Assembly (NCBI GenBank): GCA_958431225.1
Contig: OY288107.1
Coordinates: 496,001-560,000, forward strand
Origin: an uncultured Alphaproteobacteria bacterium
Lineage (GTDB): Bacteria; Pseudomonadota; Alphaproteobacteria; Puniceispirillales; UBA1172
Direction of reading: 5' to 3'
DNA length: 64,000 nt
Numbering within the stretch: the first letter of the stretch is position 1; the number at the start of each line of letters is the position of its first letter. Positions 11,346 to 20,425 of the stretch are shown here, piece after piece. Under the pieces are notes generated by a model, which had not been told where the DNA came from, made no database searches, and saw nothing but the letters and a program-made list of their open reading frames with translations. Made by a program: the position numbers and the translations under genes.

Positions 11346-14300
11346 TTAGGATTCGGTGCTTTGCAAGTCTGCCGAAAGCCCCAGCGACTGCAATTCTTTA
11401 ACGAGGACATTGAAACTTTCAGGCACACCGGCTTCAAAGGTGTTGTCGCCCCGGGCAATCGAATCATAGACTTTATTGCGCCCGGTAATATCATCGGATT
11501 TGACCGTGAGCATCTCTTGGAGCGTATAAGCAGCGCCATAAGCTTCAAGCGCCCAGACTTCCATTTCACCAAAACGCTGACCGCCTAGCTGTGCCTTGCC
11601 CCCAAGCGGCTGTTGGGTGACGAGCGAATACGGACCAACGGCGCGCGCGTGAATTTTTTCATCCACCAAGTGATGCAGTTTGAGCATATAGATATACCCC
11701 ACAGTCACCGGACGGTCAAAAACCGCACCCGTGCGCCCATCGGTGAGCCATTCCTGTCCGGTTTCATTTAGACCCGCATAGGTGAGCAAATCGCGGACAT
11801 CTTTTTCTTTTGCGCCATCAAAGACCGGCGTTGCCATCGGCACACCCCTTGATAGCAACTGCCCTTGGTCAATCAGCTGTGCGTCGTCCAATTTGCTGAC
11901 CGAATCTTTGAACTGGTCGGGGCTATAGATGTTTTGCAGCTCATCCTTGATGGGTTTGCTATCTTGGTTTTGCTTTGCCGCTTCCACCACCGCACCGATG
12001 CGTTTGCCTAGTCCGGCCGCCGCCCAGCCCAAATGCGTTTCCAGAATCTGCCCGACATTCATACGCGATGGCACGCCCAACGGATTCAGCACAATATCCA
12101 CCGGCGTGCCGTCCTCAAGATAGGGCATATCCTCAACGGGCAGAATGCGCGAAATCACGCCTTTATTGCCGTGGCGTCCTGCCATTTTGTCGCCGGGTTG
12201 CAATTTGCGTTTCACCGCAACAAACACTTTGACCATTTTCATGACGCCGGGGAGCAGCTCATCCCCCCGTTGCAATTTATCCACCTTATCTTCAAAACGT
12301 TCTTCTAGTTTTCTGATGGATTGTTCAAAATCGCTAATCTGGGCTTCAATGGATTTTTGCGCTTTGGCTTCGCTGACGGCGATTTCCACCCATTTATTGC
12401 GGGGCAGTTCTTCAAGCATGGCTTGGGTGATTTTACTGCCTTTTTTGATACCTTCCGAGCCAGATGCCGCCGTTTTGCCCGCCATCAAATCCATCAAACG
12501 GCTATAGAATCCGCGTTCTAGAATCTCGCGTTCGTCATCGCGGTCTTTGGAAAGCCGTTCAATTTCCGCACGTTCAATGGCGCGCGAACGTTCATCCTTA
12601 TCCACCCCGCGTCTTGAAAATACCCGCACCTCAACCACCGTGCCTGACCCGCCTGCCGGCACACGCAATGAAGTATCGCGCACATCCGATGCTTTCTCGC
12701 CAAAAATGGCGCGGAGCAATTTTTCCTCGGGCGTCATAGGTGATTCGCCTTTCGGGGTGACTTTGCCGACCAAAATATCTTTTGATTCAACATCCGCCCC
12801 GACATAGACCATCCCGGCTTCGTCCAGATTTTTGAGCGCGTCCTCGCCGACATTAGGAATATCGCGGGTGATTTCTTCGGTGCCTAATTTGGTATCGCGC
12901 GCCATGATTTCGTATTCCTCAATATGGATTGAGGTAAAGACATCCTCACGCACAACGCGCTCAGAAATGAGAATCGAATCTTCAAAATTATAGCCATTCC
13001 ACGGCATGAATGCCACCAACACATTGCGCCCAAGCGCCAATTCGCCATCTTCGGTAGAAGGTCCGTCGGCTAGCACATCGCCTGCCCTAACCTCATCGCC
13101 GACGCGCACCAAAGGACGTTGGGTGATGCAGGTGTTTTGGTTGGAACGTTGGAATTTCAACAGCGCATAGATATCCACCGGCGATACATCTAGGTCGGAC
13201 ATTTCGGTTGAACGCACGACAATGCGCGTGGCATCAACTTGATCAACAAACCCGGCACGGCGCGCCAATATCGTCACGCCCGAATCTTTGGCGACAATTT
13301 CCTCAATGCCGGTGCCGACTAGGGGGGCTTCGGCTTTCATCAAAGGCACGGCTTGGCGTTGCATGTTTGAGCCCATGAGCGCGCGGTTAGCATCGTCATT
13401 TTCAAGGAACGGAATCAATGACGCCGCCACCGACACGAGCTGTTTGGGCGATACATCCATCAACTCCACTTCTTGGGGGCTGGCAAGGCTGGTTTCGCCG
13501 CCTTGACGCACGGGGATTAACTCGCCGACAAATTGCCCTTTGGCGTCCAATTCGGCATTGGCTTGGGCGATGGCATAGCGTCCCTCATCCATGGCGGAAA
13601 TATAGGTGACTTCATCGGTGACTTTGCCGTTGGACACTTTGCGATACGGCGTTTCAATAAAGCCATAGCGGTTGATTTTGGCAAAAGTCGCTAGCGAATT
13701 GATAAGCCCGATATTCGGACCTTCAGGGGTTTCAATCGGGCAGATGCGCCCATAATGCGTGGGATGCACATCGCGCACCTCAAAGCCAGCACGGTCGCGG
13801 GTTAGCCCACCGGGACCTAGCGCCGATAACCGCCTTTTATGCGTGATTTCCGAAAGCGGATTGGTCTGGTCCATAAATTGCGATAATTGCGATGAGCCAA
13901 AAAATTCTTTCACCGCCGCCGCCGCCGGTTTGGAATTGATTAAATCCGTGGGCATGATGCGGTCAATTTCTGATGAGGACATACGCTCTTTGATAGCGCG
14001 TTCCATGCGCACCAAGCCGACACGATATTGATTTTGCATCAACTCGCCCACCGAACGCACGCGCCGATTGCCTAGATGGTCAATATCATCAATCTCGCCC
14101 TTACCATCGCGCAAACCCAATAGCAGTTTCACAATCGCCAAAATATCATCGCGGCGCAAAATCCGCGTTTGGTCATCGGCATCAACGCCCACTCGCGCAT
14201 TCAATTTCACCCGCCCCACTGACGATAAATCATAGCGGCTAGAATCAAAGAACAATCCCGAAAATAATGCTTCGGCAGATTCTAATGTAGGCGGTTCGCC

Positions 14301-15521
14301 CGGACGCAACACGCGGTAGATATCGGTTAAGGCATCCTCACGCGAATGGTTGCGGTCGGCGGCGAGGGTGTTGCGTAAAAACGCCCCGACATTGACATGG
14401 TCAATCGCCAGCACCCGCAGATCGTTGGTTTTGGTTTCATCCAAAATGGCAAGGGTTTCTTCCCCGAGAATATCCCCCGCTTCCGCCAGCACTAACCCGG
14501 TTTTCTTATCAACAATATCATGGGCGAGATACTGCCCCATCAGCTCCTCGTTGCTGACTAGCACCTCTTTGATGCCGCTTTCTTGTAATTTGCGCAAACT
14601 TCTTGGCGTCAATTTATCGCCTTTCTTTGCCGCCACTTTGCCGGTATCAGCATTGACCAAATCGTGATTCAACCGCGCCCCCCGCATGCTTGCATCAAAT
14701 TTCGTGCGCCAGCCTTTCTTGTCCCGCTTATATGCCACCGCCTCATAAAAATAATTGAGAATCGCCTCACGGCTCAACCCATTGACCTTAGTGCGTTCGG
14801 GTTCAATGCCTTCTTTTTCACATTCGGCGAGATATGCCTCGGAGGTTTCATCAAGCAATGCCATCAAAAACGTCGTCGCCGGCAATTTGCGTTTGCGGTC
14901 AATGCGCACATGGACGATATCTTTGGGGTCAAATTCAAAATCAAGCCACGAGCCACGATAGGGAATCACCCGTGCCGAGAACAATAATTTGCCCGAAGCA
15001 TGCGACTTTCCACGATCATTATCAAAAAACACCCCCGGCGAGCGATGCATCTGTGAGACAATCACCCGTTCGGTGCCGTTAATGACAAAAGTGCCGTTCT
15101 TGGTCATCAGGGGCATATCGCCCATATAGACCTCTTGTTCTTTGGTATCACGCAGGGAACGCATACCGGTAACGTCATCTTCTTCCCACACCACCAAACG
15201 CAAAGTCACTTTGAGGGGCGAGGCGAAATTCAAACCTCTCTGTTGGCATTCCTCAACATCATATTTGGGTTCTTCCAGCGTGTAGGATACGAATTCCAAC
15301 ACCGCTTTATCGTTGAAATCTTTAATCGGGAATACCGAACGAAACACTTCTTGCAAGCCAGAATCTTCGCGTTTTTCTGGGTCTATATCTCTTTGCAAGA
15401 ACAATTCATAGCTCGTGCGTTGAACATCAATCAGATTCGGCATCGCCGCCACTTCGGAAATTGACCCGAAATTGCGGCGAAAGCGACGACGACTATTAAG
15501 TGCGGTGATGGTGGATGCCAT
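11346..15521 (-). CDS. rpoB: DNA-directed RNA polymerase subunit beta
   Basis: 1391 residues, usual for alphaproteobacteria (E. coli 1342). The rifampicin-binding cluster reads [20 protein letters not shown] and then RLSALGPGG, with the resistance-hotspot Asp, His and Ser in the sensitive state. The catalytic/flexible regions [18 protein letters not shown] and [17 protein letters not shown] are intact. The start [19 protein letters not shown] gives a basic N-terminus. It is preceded by a 105-base gap carrying a hairpin after rplL and followed at 13 bases by rpoC. Confidence 0.98.
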   Translation of the reverse strand: MASTITALNSRRRFRRNFGSISEVAAMPNLIDVQRTSYELFLQRDIDPEKREDSGLQEVFRSVFPIKDFNDKAVLEFVSYTLEEPKYDVEECQQRGLNFASPLKVTLRLVVWEEDDVTGMRSLRDTKEQEVYMGDMPLMTKNGTFVINGTERVIVSQMHRSPGVFFDNDRGKSHASGKLLFSARVIPYRGSWLDFEFDPKDIVHVRIDRKRKLPATTFLMALLDETSEAYLAECEKEGIEPERTKVNGLSREAILNYFYEAVAYKRDKKGWRTKFDASMRGARLNHDLVNADTGKVAAKKGDKLTPRSLRKLQESGIKEVLVSNEELMGQYLAHDIVDKKTGLVLAEAGDILGEETLAILDETKTNDLRVLAIDHVNVGAFLRNTLAADRNHSREDALTDIYRVLRPGEPPTLESAEALFSGLFFDSSRYDLSSVGRVKLNARVGVDADDQTRILRRDDILAIVKLLLGLRDGKGEIDDIDHLGNRRVRSVGELMQNQYRVGLVRMERAIKERMSSSEIDRIMPTDLINSKPAAAAVKEFFGSSQLSQFMDQTNPLSEITHKRRLSALGPGGLTRDRAGFEVRDVHPTHYGRICPIETPEGPNIGLINSLATFAKINRYGFIETPYRKVSNGKVTDEVTYISAMDEGRYAIAQANAELDAKGQFVGELIPVRQGGETSLASPQEVELMDVSPKQLVSVAASLIPFLENDDANRALMGSNMQRQAVPLMKAEAPLVGTGIEEIVAKDSGVTILARRAGFVDQVDATRIVVRSTEMSDLDVSPVDIYALLKFQRSNQNTCITQRPLVRVGDEVRAGDVLADGPSTEDGELALGRNVLVAFMPWNGYNFEDSILISERVVREDVFTSIHIEEYEIMARDTKLGTEEITRDIPNVGEDALKNLDEAGMVYVGADVESKDILVGKVTPKGESPMTPEEKLLRAIFGEKASDVRDTSLRVPAGGSGTVVEVRVFSRRGVDKDERSRAIERAEIERLSKDRDDEREILERGFYSRLMDLMAGKTAASGSEGIKKGSKITQAMLEELPRNKWVEIAVSEAKAQKSIEAQISDFEQSIRKLEERFEDKVDKLQRGDELLPGVMKMVKVFVAVKRKLQPGDKMAGRHGNKGVISRILPVEDMPYLEDGTPVDIVLNPLGVPSRMNVGQILETHLGWAAAGLGKRIGAVVEAAKQNQDSKPIKDELQNIYSPDQFKDSVSKLDDAQLIDQGQLLSRGVPMATPVFDGAKEKDVRDLLTYAGLNETGQEWLTDGRTGAVFDRPVTVGYIYMLKLHHLVDEKIHARAVGPYSLVTQQPLGGKAQLGGQRFGEMEVWALEAYGAAYTLQEMLTVKSDDITGRNKVYDSIARGDNTFEAGVPESFNVLVKELQSLGLSADLQSTES

Positions 15522-15557
15522 TTGTTATAACCTTATTTCCTGTTGCATAAAAGCCAT

Positions 15558-15605
15558 CCCCCCATGACGGAAAATCCAGTGTTGGAACAATCCAGCCATG
15601 GGGGG
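15558..15605 (-). terminator. Hairpin in the rplL-rpoB gap (attenuator or processing site)
   Basis: Perfect 9-bp inverted repeat, arms 15558-15566 (CCCCCCATG) and 15597-15605, with a 30-base loop. On the minus strand the stem is followed by ATGGCTTTTATG, which has only a short T-run, so it would be at best a partial terminator. In E. coli the rplL-rpoB gap also holds a partial terminator and an RNase III site that lower rpoBC expression relative to ribosomal proteins; this is the matching position. Confidence 0.5.
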
Positions 15606-15626
15606 GTTGCCCGTTTCATCCCAAGA

Positions 15627-16010
15627 TTACTTGAGTTCCGCCGTTGCGCCAGCTTCCTCGAGGGCAGCCTTTGCCGCGTCGGCATCGTCTTTGGATGCGC
15701 CTTCTTTGACCGGTTTCGGTGCGCCTTCTACGAGGTCTTTGGCTTCTTTGAGCCCCAACCCGGTAATCGTGCGCACCGCTTTGATGACATTGATCTTATT
15801 GTCGCCAACGGCGCTAAGAATCACATCAAATTCGGTCTTTTCTTCTGCGGGACCGGCACCGGCATCGCCGCCGCCAGCTGCCGCTGCCACCGCAACCGGT
15901 GCGGCGGCGGCAGAAACGCCCCATTGCTCCTCAAGAAGTTTCGCCAATTCGGCAGCTTCCATCACCGTGAGCTGGGAAAGGTCTTCTGCAAGTTTTGTAA
16001 TATCAGCCAT
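15627..16010 (-). CDS. rplL: 50S ribosomal protein L7/L12
   Basis: 127 residues. The N-terminal dimerisation helix region [22 protein letters not shown] is followed by an Ala/Gly-rich hinge (~40-55) and the C-terminal factor-binding domain [44 protein letters not shown]7/L12 dimers on the L10 stalk recruit EF-Tu, EF-G and IF2. The start MADIT was chosen; a GTG-free in-frame ATG four codons earlier lies inside the GGAGAG ribosome-binding site. It follows rplJ by 52 bases. Confidence 0.97.
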   Translation of the reverse strand: MADITKLAEDLSQLTVMEAAELAKLLEEQWGVSAAAAPVAVAAAAGGGDAGAGPAEEKTEFDVILSAVGDNKINVIKAVRTITGLGLKEAKDLVEGAPKPVKEGASKDDADAAKAALEEAGATAELK

Positions 16011-16062
16011 TTTTCTCTCCATTCAGGCTTGAACTAGTGTTGTTAAACTGGGCGAAGCCCTG

Positions 16063-16578
16063 CTACGATTGCAACTGGTCAGCTCTGGCTTGGATAACCC
16101 GTGCCAGCTTGGATGCTGGGGCTTGGGTGACCCGTGCCAATTGTGTCGCTGGGGCTTGCAATATCCCAACGATTTTGGAACGAAGCGCATCAAGGGACGG
16201 CAAGCGGGCTAGTGCTTCCACACCCGCCTTATCCAGCAAACGCCCATCAATCGCCCCGCCAATTACCGACAATTTGTCATTGTCTTTGGCAAAGGCAACG
16301 AGGGTTTTTGCCGCCGCCACTGGATCATTTGAAGTGCCGATGGCAGTGGGTCCCGTGAACTGATCGCTCAGCGCCTCAAATTTCGTTCCGTGCAGTGCGA
16401 TTTTGGCGATGCGGTTTTTGGTGACTTTATACCGAGCCCCGGCTTCCCGCATTTTTTGCCTAATCGCATTGCTTTCGCTGACAGTTAGCCCGACCTGATG
16501 CGTGAGAACAACCGAAGTCGCCTCACCAAAGGTCGCGTGCAGTTCATCAACCAGCTTAGTTTTTTCAGATCTTTTCAC
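16063..16578 (-). CDS. rplJ: 50S ribosomal protein L10
   Basis: 171 residues with a GTG start (the only well-placed start, with GGAGA 5 bases before). L10 anchors the L7/L12 stalk on L11-proximal 23S rRNA and represses its own operon. The globular part runs MKRSEKTKLVDELHATFGEA to FVAFAKD-like helices. The C-terminal stalk helix contains two 11-residue near-repeats (APATQLARVTQ and APASKLARVIQ), consistent with binding several L7/L12 dimers. A structured leader lies upstream. Confidence 0.96.
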   Translation of the reverse strand: MKRSEKTKLVDELHATFGEATSVVLTHQVGLTVSESNAIRQKMREAGARYKVTKNRIAKIALHGTKFEALSDQFTGPTAIGTSNDPVAAAKTLVAFAKDNDKLSVIGGAIDGRLLDKAGVEALARLPSLDALRSKIVGILQAPATQLARVTQAPASKLARVIQARADQLQS

Positions 16579-16689
16579 GATCTTCTCCGCTAGTTATGGA
16601 TAAAACCAAATCATTGATTCCATCCGGTTGCACGTAAGCGATGGTCCAAAAAAAACCACCGCCAAGGCCTGCCCATTTAGTTCAAGCGA

Positions 16690-16765
16690 ATTCACATTCG
16701 CCATCCCCGTCTGAGTAGGATATTAAGCCGAAGCACCTACCTTCTTGGACAGGTGGAGTCCCCCA
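16690..16765 (-). promoter_or_regulatory. Candidate L10 leader (autoregulatory mRNA element)
   Basis: The 272-base rplA-rplJ gap holds a GC-rich structured stretch on the minus strand containing GGTAGGTGCTTCGGC and, after a short loop, CCTAC, then CAGACGGGG. From memory this resembles alphaproteobacterial L10 leaders, where L10 with L7/L12 binds to shut down rplJL. Boundaries are approximate; no covariance check was possible. Confidence 0.55.
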
Positions 16766-16850
16766 AAAATACCCAAAATACCTAGATACCCCGGGCGACC
16801 CCTTCCGCTACCCCGCCATAGACGGCATAGCGAAATTCACATACGAAAGC

Positions 16851-17570
16851 CTAACTTCCCCCTACTGAACTTCCCCCTGCTGAACTTTTGGCTTCCGCCG
16901 CATCCACCATCACCCCGGCACCCATAGTGCTGGAAAGCGCGATTTTGCGAATAAATACCCCTTTCGCCCCCGCAGGACGCAATTTTTGCACCGCATCAAT
17001 AAAGGCGGCGGCGTTTTCTTGTAATTTATCTTCGGAAAAACTTGCCTTGCCGATACCGCCATGGATGACGCCAGCTTTTTCGGCACGGAATTGCACTTCC
17101 CCCGCCTTTGCCAATTCCACCGCTTTTGCCACATCCGCCGTCACCGTGCCGAGTTTCGGATTAGGCATCAAACCTTTCGTCCCCAAAACTTTACCCAAAC
17201 GCCCAACAACCCCCATCATATCAGGGGTGGCAATGACGCGATCAACATCAATTTTGCCCGATTGCATGGTTTCTGCCAAATCTTCCGCACCCACGACATC
17301 GGCACCGGCTTTTTTGGCTTCTTCTGCCTTATCATCGCGCGCAAAAACCGCCACACGCATGGATTTCCCGGTCCCATGCGGGAGCGACACCACCCCCCGC
17401 ACCATTTGGTCTGATTGGCGCGTATCAATGCCGAGATTCATGGCAATCTCAATGGTCTCATCAAATTTCGCGCTGGCGTGTTTTTTGACCATCGCTACCG
17501 CATCCTTGAGCGCGAAACTCGCCTCGCGGTCAAAACTTTCATACGCTGCTTTCAGTTTTTTTCCTGCCAT
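16851..17570 (-). CDS. rplA: 50S ribosomal protein L1
   Basis: 239 residues. Recognised by [24 protein letters not shown] near the N-terminus, then [12 protein letters not shown], the central [21 protein letters not shown]-type segment and [17 protein letters not shown]1 forms the mobile L1 stalk that guides tRNA out of the E site and can repress rplKA. The C-terminus ends in a short Gly/Ser stretch ([10 protein letters not shown]). The start lies 3 bases after the rplK stop, implying coupled translation. Confidence 0.97.
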   Translation of the reverse strand: MAGKKLKAAYESFDREASFALKDAVAMVKKHASAKFDETIEIAMNLGIDTRQSDQMVRGVVSLPHGTGKSMRVAVFARDDKAEEAKKAGADVVGAEDLAETMQSGKIDVDRVIATPDMMGVVGRLGKVLGTKGLMPNPKLGTVTADVAKAVELAKAGEVQFRAEKAGVIHGGIGKASFSEDKLQENAAAFIDAVQKLRPAGAKGVFIRKIALSSTMGAGVMVDAAEAKSSAGGSSVGGS

Positions 17571-17573
17571 TTT

Positions 17574-18002
17574 CTACTCCACTACCTCATAACCCATTGA
17601 CCGCGCCGAACCTTTGACCATCTGCACCGCACCTTCTTGATCCACGGCGTTGAGGTCGTCCATTTTTTGGTCGGCAATTTCGCGTAGTTGTGCCATCGTC
17701 ACCTTGCCTGCAACTTCACGCCCGGGGGTGCCGCCGCCTTTCGGAAGCCCAGCGGCTTTTTTCAAGAAATAACTCACCGGGGCTTTTTTCATGGTGAAGG
17801 TGAATGATTTATCCGAATAGACGGTGATTTCCACTGGCACTGGCATATTTTTTTCAATGCTCTCGGTGGCGGCGTTAAATGCTTTACAGAATTCCATGAT
17901 ATTGACCCCACGTTGACCCAAGGCTGGGCCCACTGGCGGCGATGGATTCGCTGCCCCTGCTGGAATCTGTAATTTGATATAGCCTTCAATCTTTTTTGCC
18001 AT
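17574..18002 (-). CDS. rplK: 50S ribosomal protein L11
   Basis: 142 residues, the family length. The opening [20 protein letters not shown] is followed by [22 protein letters not shown], the proline-rich segment used for thiostrepton binding and RelA activation, and the RNA-binding C-terminal domain (TVAQL-like segment here [18 protein letters not shown]). L11 is the substrate of PrmA, which is also encoded in this window at 57704-58579. It precedes rplA by 3 bases. Confidence 0.97.
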   Translation of the reverse strand: MAKKIEGYIKLQIPAGAANPSPPVGPALGQRGVNIMEFCKAFNAATESIEKNMPVPVEITVYSDKSFTFTMKKAPVSYFLKKAAGLPKGGGTPGREVAGKVTMAQLREIADQKMDDLNAVDQEGAVQMVKGSARSMGYEVVE

Positions 18003-18023
18003 AATCCTTCATCCTTCCACGTG

Positions 18024-18557
18024 TTAAGCCGATTTCTCAACTTGCGAAAATTCCAAATCCACTGGCGTTGACCGCCCGAAAATAGACACCGTTACTTTGA
18101 GGCGCGATTTATCCTCATCCACTTCTTCCACCAGCCCTTTGAAAGACGCAAAAGGCCCTTCAGCAACCCGCACCCATTCGCCAATTTCAAAACTCACATC
18201 GGCATGGGTACGTTCAACGCCCTCGGCAAGTTGTTTGATGAGCCGTTCTGCCTCGGCATCGGAAATCGGCATCGGTTTATTGTCTGCGCCCAAAAACCCG
18301 GTGACGCGATTGTGTGAGTTGACGATATGCCACGCTTGGTCGGTGAGCTCCATCTTAATCAAAATATAGCCCGGGAAAAATTTACGCTCCGTATTGACCC
18401 TTGCCCCTCTACGCACTTCCACCACTTCTTCGGTTGGCACTAATACGTCTTCAATGGCGTCAGCTTGCCCATACGCCGCCGCTTGCTCGCGCACCGCTTG
18501 AGCAACTTTTTTCTCCGAGCCGGAGAAGACATGAACCACATACCAACGTTTAGCCAT
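18024..18557 (-). CDS. nusG: Transcription termination/antitermination protein NusG
   Basis: 177 residues. The N-terminal NGN domain begins MAKRWYVVHVFSGSEKKVAQ and includes RKFFPGYILIKMELTDQAWH; the C-terminal KOW domain has GEWVRVAEGPFASFKGLVEEVD and ends DLEFSQVEKSA. NusG binds RNA polymerase beta', suppresses pausing and connects to Rho or S10. An upstream in-frame start 15 codons earlier was rejected in favour of this family-typical start. It follows secE by about 60 bases. Confidence 0.97.
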   Translation of the reverse strand: MAKRWYVVHVFSGSEKKVAQAVREQAAAYGQADAIEDVLVPTEEVVEVRRGARVNTERKFFPGYILIKMELTDQAWHIVNSHNRVTGFLGADNKPMPISDAEAERLIKQLAEGVERTHADVSFEIGEWVRVAEGPFASFKGLVEEVDEDKSRLKVTVSIFGRSTPVDLEFSQVEKSA

Positions 18558-18617
18558 TTCTAAACAATCCCGAACACCCAGATAAACCCCAAAAGCAGAC
18601 AAAACAGCCTGCCGCTT

Positions 18618-18815
18618 TTATCCACCAAACCCTAACACCATCTGCACTAGATTGCTCAAAACCCAATCTACGAGCATAAAAAAAACCGCCGCGATAAACA
18701 CCATCACCAGAACGGTAATCGTTGCAGTGATAACATCGCGCCTGCTTGGCCAAGTGATACGGCTAATTTCTTGCCGAACTTGGCGAACAAATTGTGTTGG
18801 AGTCACCCTAGCCAT
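18618..18815 (-). CDS. secE: Preprotein translocase subunit SecE
   Basis: 65 residues with a single C-terminal membrane segment (about residues 32-58, TVLVMVFIAAVFFMLVDWVL) after the conserved amphipathic QEISRITWPSRRDV motif. SecE clamps SecY in the translocon. This is the short one-helix form usual outside enterics. First gene of the secE-nusG-rplKAJL-rpoBC series. GAGG precedes the ATG. No clear promoter was identified in the 205-base gap to the divergent gene; TTGCAA-N16-TTAAAC near 18930-18960 is a weak possibility. Confidence 0.93.
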   Translation of the reverse strand: MARVTPTQFVRQVRQEISRITWPSRRDVITATITVLVMVFIAAVFFMLVDWVLSNLVQMVLGFGG

Positions 18816-18985
18816 TTTTCCTCAATCGTGCAAGCACTTATGACAACAAAAATGCAATTTTCTACACCGCACACGCAAATCGCACATTTTCGCCCATAAA
18901 TAAGTCTAAAATCTTCAATGATGGATGGGGGTTTAACCCAATGCGCGCGCGATTGCAAATAGAAATTTTGTTTTTTTTGCGATGC

Positions 18986-19014
18986 TTGAAAATGCGGGGG
19001 CGCATCGCTACAAT
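18986..19014 (+). promoter_or_regulatory. Promoter predicted to make a leaderless mRNA for the D-lactate dehydrogenase-like gene
   Basis: TTGAAA (18986-18991), 17-base spacer, TACAAT (19009-19014). With standard -10 placement the transcript begins at 19021, which is the A of the ATG. No Shine-Dalgarno sequence precedes that ATG, in agreement. Confidence 0.65.
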
Positions 19015-19020
19015 GACGAC

Positions 19021-20409
19021 ATGGCACGCGATAATATCAAAACAGCGATTAGTGAGCTCAAAAATCTTTTTGGCGCGCGGCTTACCACCGCCGCAACAGA
19101 GATTGAAACCCATAGCCACGATGAAACCCACGCGCATAGCCACCCGCCTGATGCGGTGGTCTATCCGCTTGATGCGGGGGAAATCTCGGCACTGATAAAA
19201 ATTTGCGCGCAGAATCGCTGTCCGATTATCCCCTTTGGCGTTGGCACATCGCTTGAAGGTCATGTCGTCCCCTTTCATGGAGGCATCAGCGTTGATATGA
19301 GCCGTATGGCGCGCATCATCACCATCAACCAAGACGATATGGATGCGGTGGTAGAAGCAGGGGTGACGCGCAATCAGCTCAATCACGAATTACGCACCAC
19401 CGGGTTAATGTTCACGGTTGATCCCGGGGCGGATGCGACGATGGGGGGGATGGCTTCCACTAGTGCTTCGGGGACGAACAGCGTGTGCTATGGCACCATC
19501 CGCGACAATATATTGGCGATGGAGGTGGTGGTGCCTGATGGCAAGATAATTGAACTCGGGAGCCGTGCGCGTAAATCGGCTTCGGGGTATGATCTCAAAA
19601 ATCTATTTATCGGGGCGGAGGGCAGTTTGGGCATCATCACCAAATTGACCGTCAAATTGCACGGCGTGCCTGAAAGTATATCGGCGGCGCGATGTGCTTT
19701 TGATGATATTCATGCCGCCGTCCAAGCCGTCATCCTCGCCATCCAAAGCGGTATTCCTATGGCGCGCATTGAATTGCTTGATGAGGTGCAGATGCGCGGG
19801 GTCAATGTCTATAATGCGGATTTCAACGCCCCGGAAAAACCGCATCTATTCCTTGAATTCCATGGCAGTGAAACCGCTATCGCTGAACAGGTGGAGCTGT
19901 TTCAACATATCGCCGAGGAATGTGGCGGGTCGGAATTTGCTTGGGCGCATAGCACCGAAACCCGCAATAAATTATGGTCAGCCCGCCATAATGCCTATTA
20001 CGCCGCCAAAGCCTTAAAGCCCAACGCCGCCACCCTTGTCACCGATTGCTGTGTGCCGATTTCGGCTTTGGCGGAGAGCATTAAAGCCGCCAAAGCATTG
20101 GTGGAAGACGCCGGGCTTATCGCGCCTTTGGTGGGGCATGTTGGTGATGGCAATTTTCATTTGCTGGTATTGCTCGCCCCCGATGATGAAAAAGAATGGG
20201 CGCGCGCCAAAACCCTCGCCGCTAGCCTCAATCAACTAGCCCTAGATGCCGGGGGGACGATTACCGGCGAGCATGGCATCGGTAGCGGTAAAATCAAATA
20301 TATGGAAAGCGAACATGGCGATGCCTATCATCTCATGCGTCAGATTAAAACCACCATTGACCCTAACGGCATTATGAATCCCGGGAAAATTTTTGCCTCA
20401 AACACCTGA
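19021..20409 (+). CDS. FAD-linked oxidase, D-lactate dehydrogenase (cytochrome)/GlcD-like
   Basis: 462 residues of the VAO/GlcD family. The FAD-binding half (~45-220) has PIIPFGVGTSLEGHV, a GATIGG-type loop here reading DPGADATMGGMASTSASGTN, and GAEGSLGIITKLTVKLHGVP. The C-terminal half has HVGDGNFHLLVLLAP (a family metal/substrate site) and GEHGIGSGKIKYM, ending MNPGKIF. The overall look fits eukaryotic-type LDHD/Dld1, oxidising D-lactate or another 2-hydroxyacid to a 2-keto acid with electrons passed to the respiratory chain; glycolate is possible but GlcE/GlcF partners are absent here. The start at 19021 is preferred to an ATG 13 codons upstream because the promoter lies between the two. 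It reads opposite to secE. Confidence 0.85.
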   Translation: MARDNIKTAISELKNLFGARLTTAATEIETHSHDETHAHSHPPDAVVYPLDAGEISALIKICAQNRCPIIPFGVGTSLEGHVVPFHGGISVDMSRMARIITINQDDMDAVVEAGVTRNQLNHELRTTGLMFTVDPGADATMGGMASTSASGTNSVCYGTIRDNILAMEVVVPDGKIIELGSRARKSASGYDLKNLFIGAEGSLGIITKLTVKLHGVPESISAARCAFDDIHAAVQAVILAIQSGIPMARIELLDEVQMRGVNVYNADFNAPEKPHLFLEFHGSETAIAEQVELFQHIAEECGGSEFAWAHSTETRNKLWSARHNAYYAAKALKPNAATLVTDCCVPISALAESIKAAKALVEDAGLIAPLVGHVGDGNFHLLVLLAPDDEKEWARAKTLAASLNQLALDAGGTITGEHGIGSGKIKYMESEHGDAYHLMRQIKTTIDPNGIMNPGKIFASNT

Positions 20410-20425
20410 AAGAAAGCCCCGCAAT

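Noticed and set aside
13850-13960. Possible rifampicin-resistance substitutions in rpoB, and streptomycin substitutions in rpsL
   Set aside because: The hotspot residues read as the sensitive form; the Thr in FMDQTNP is, as far as I recall, normal for alphaproteobacteria.
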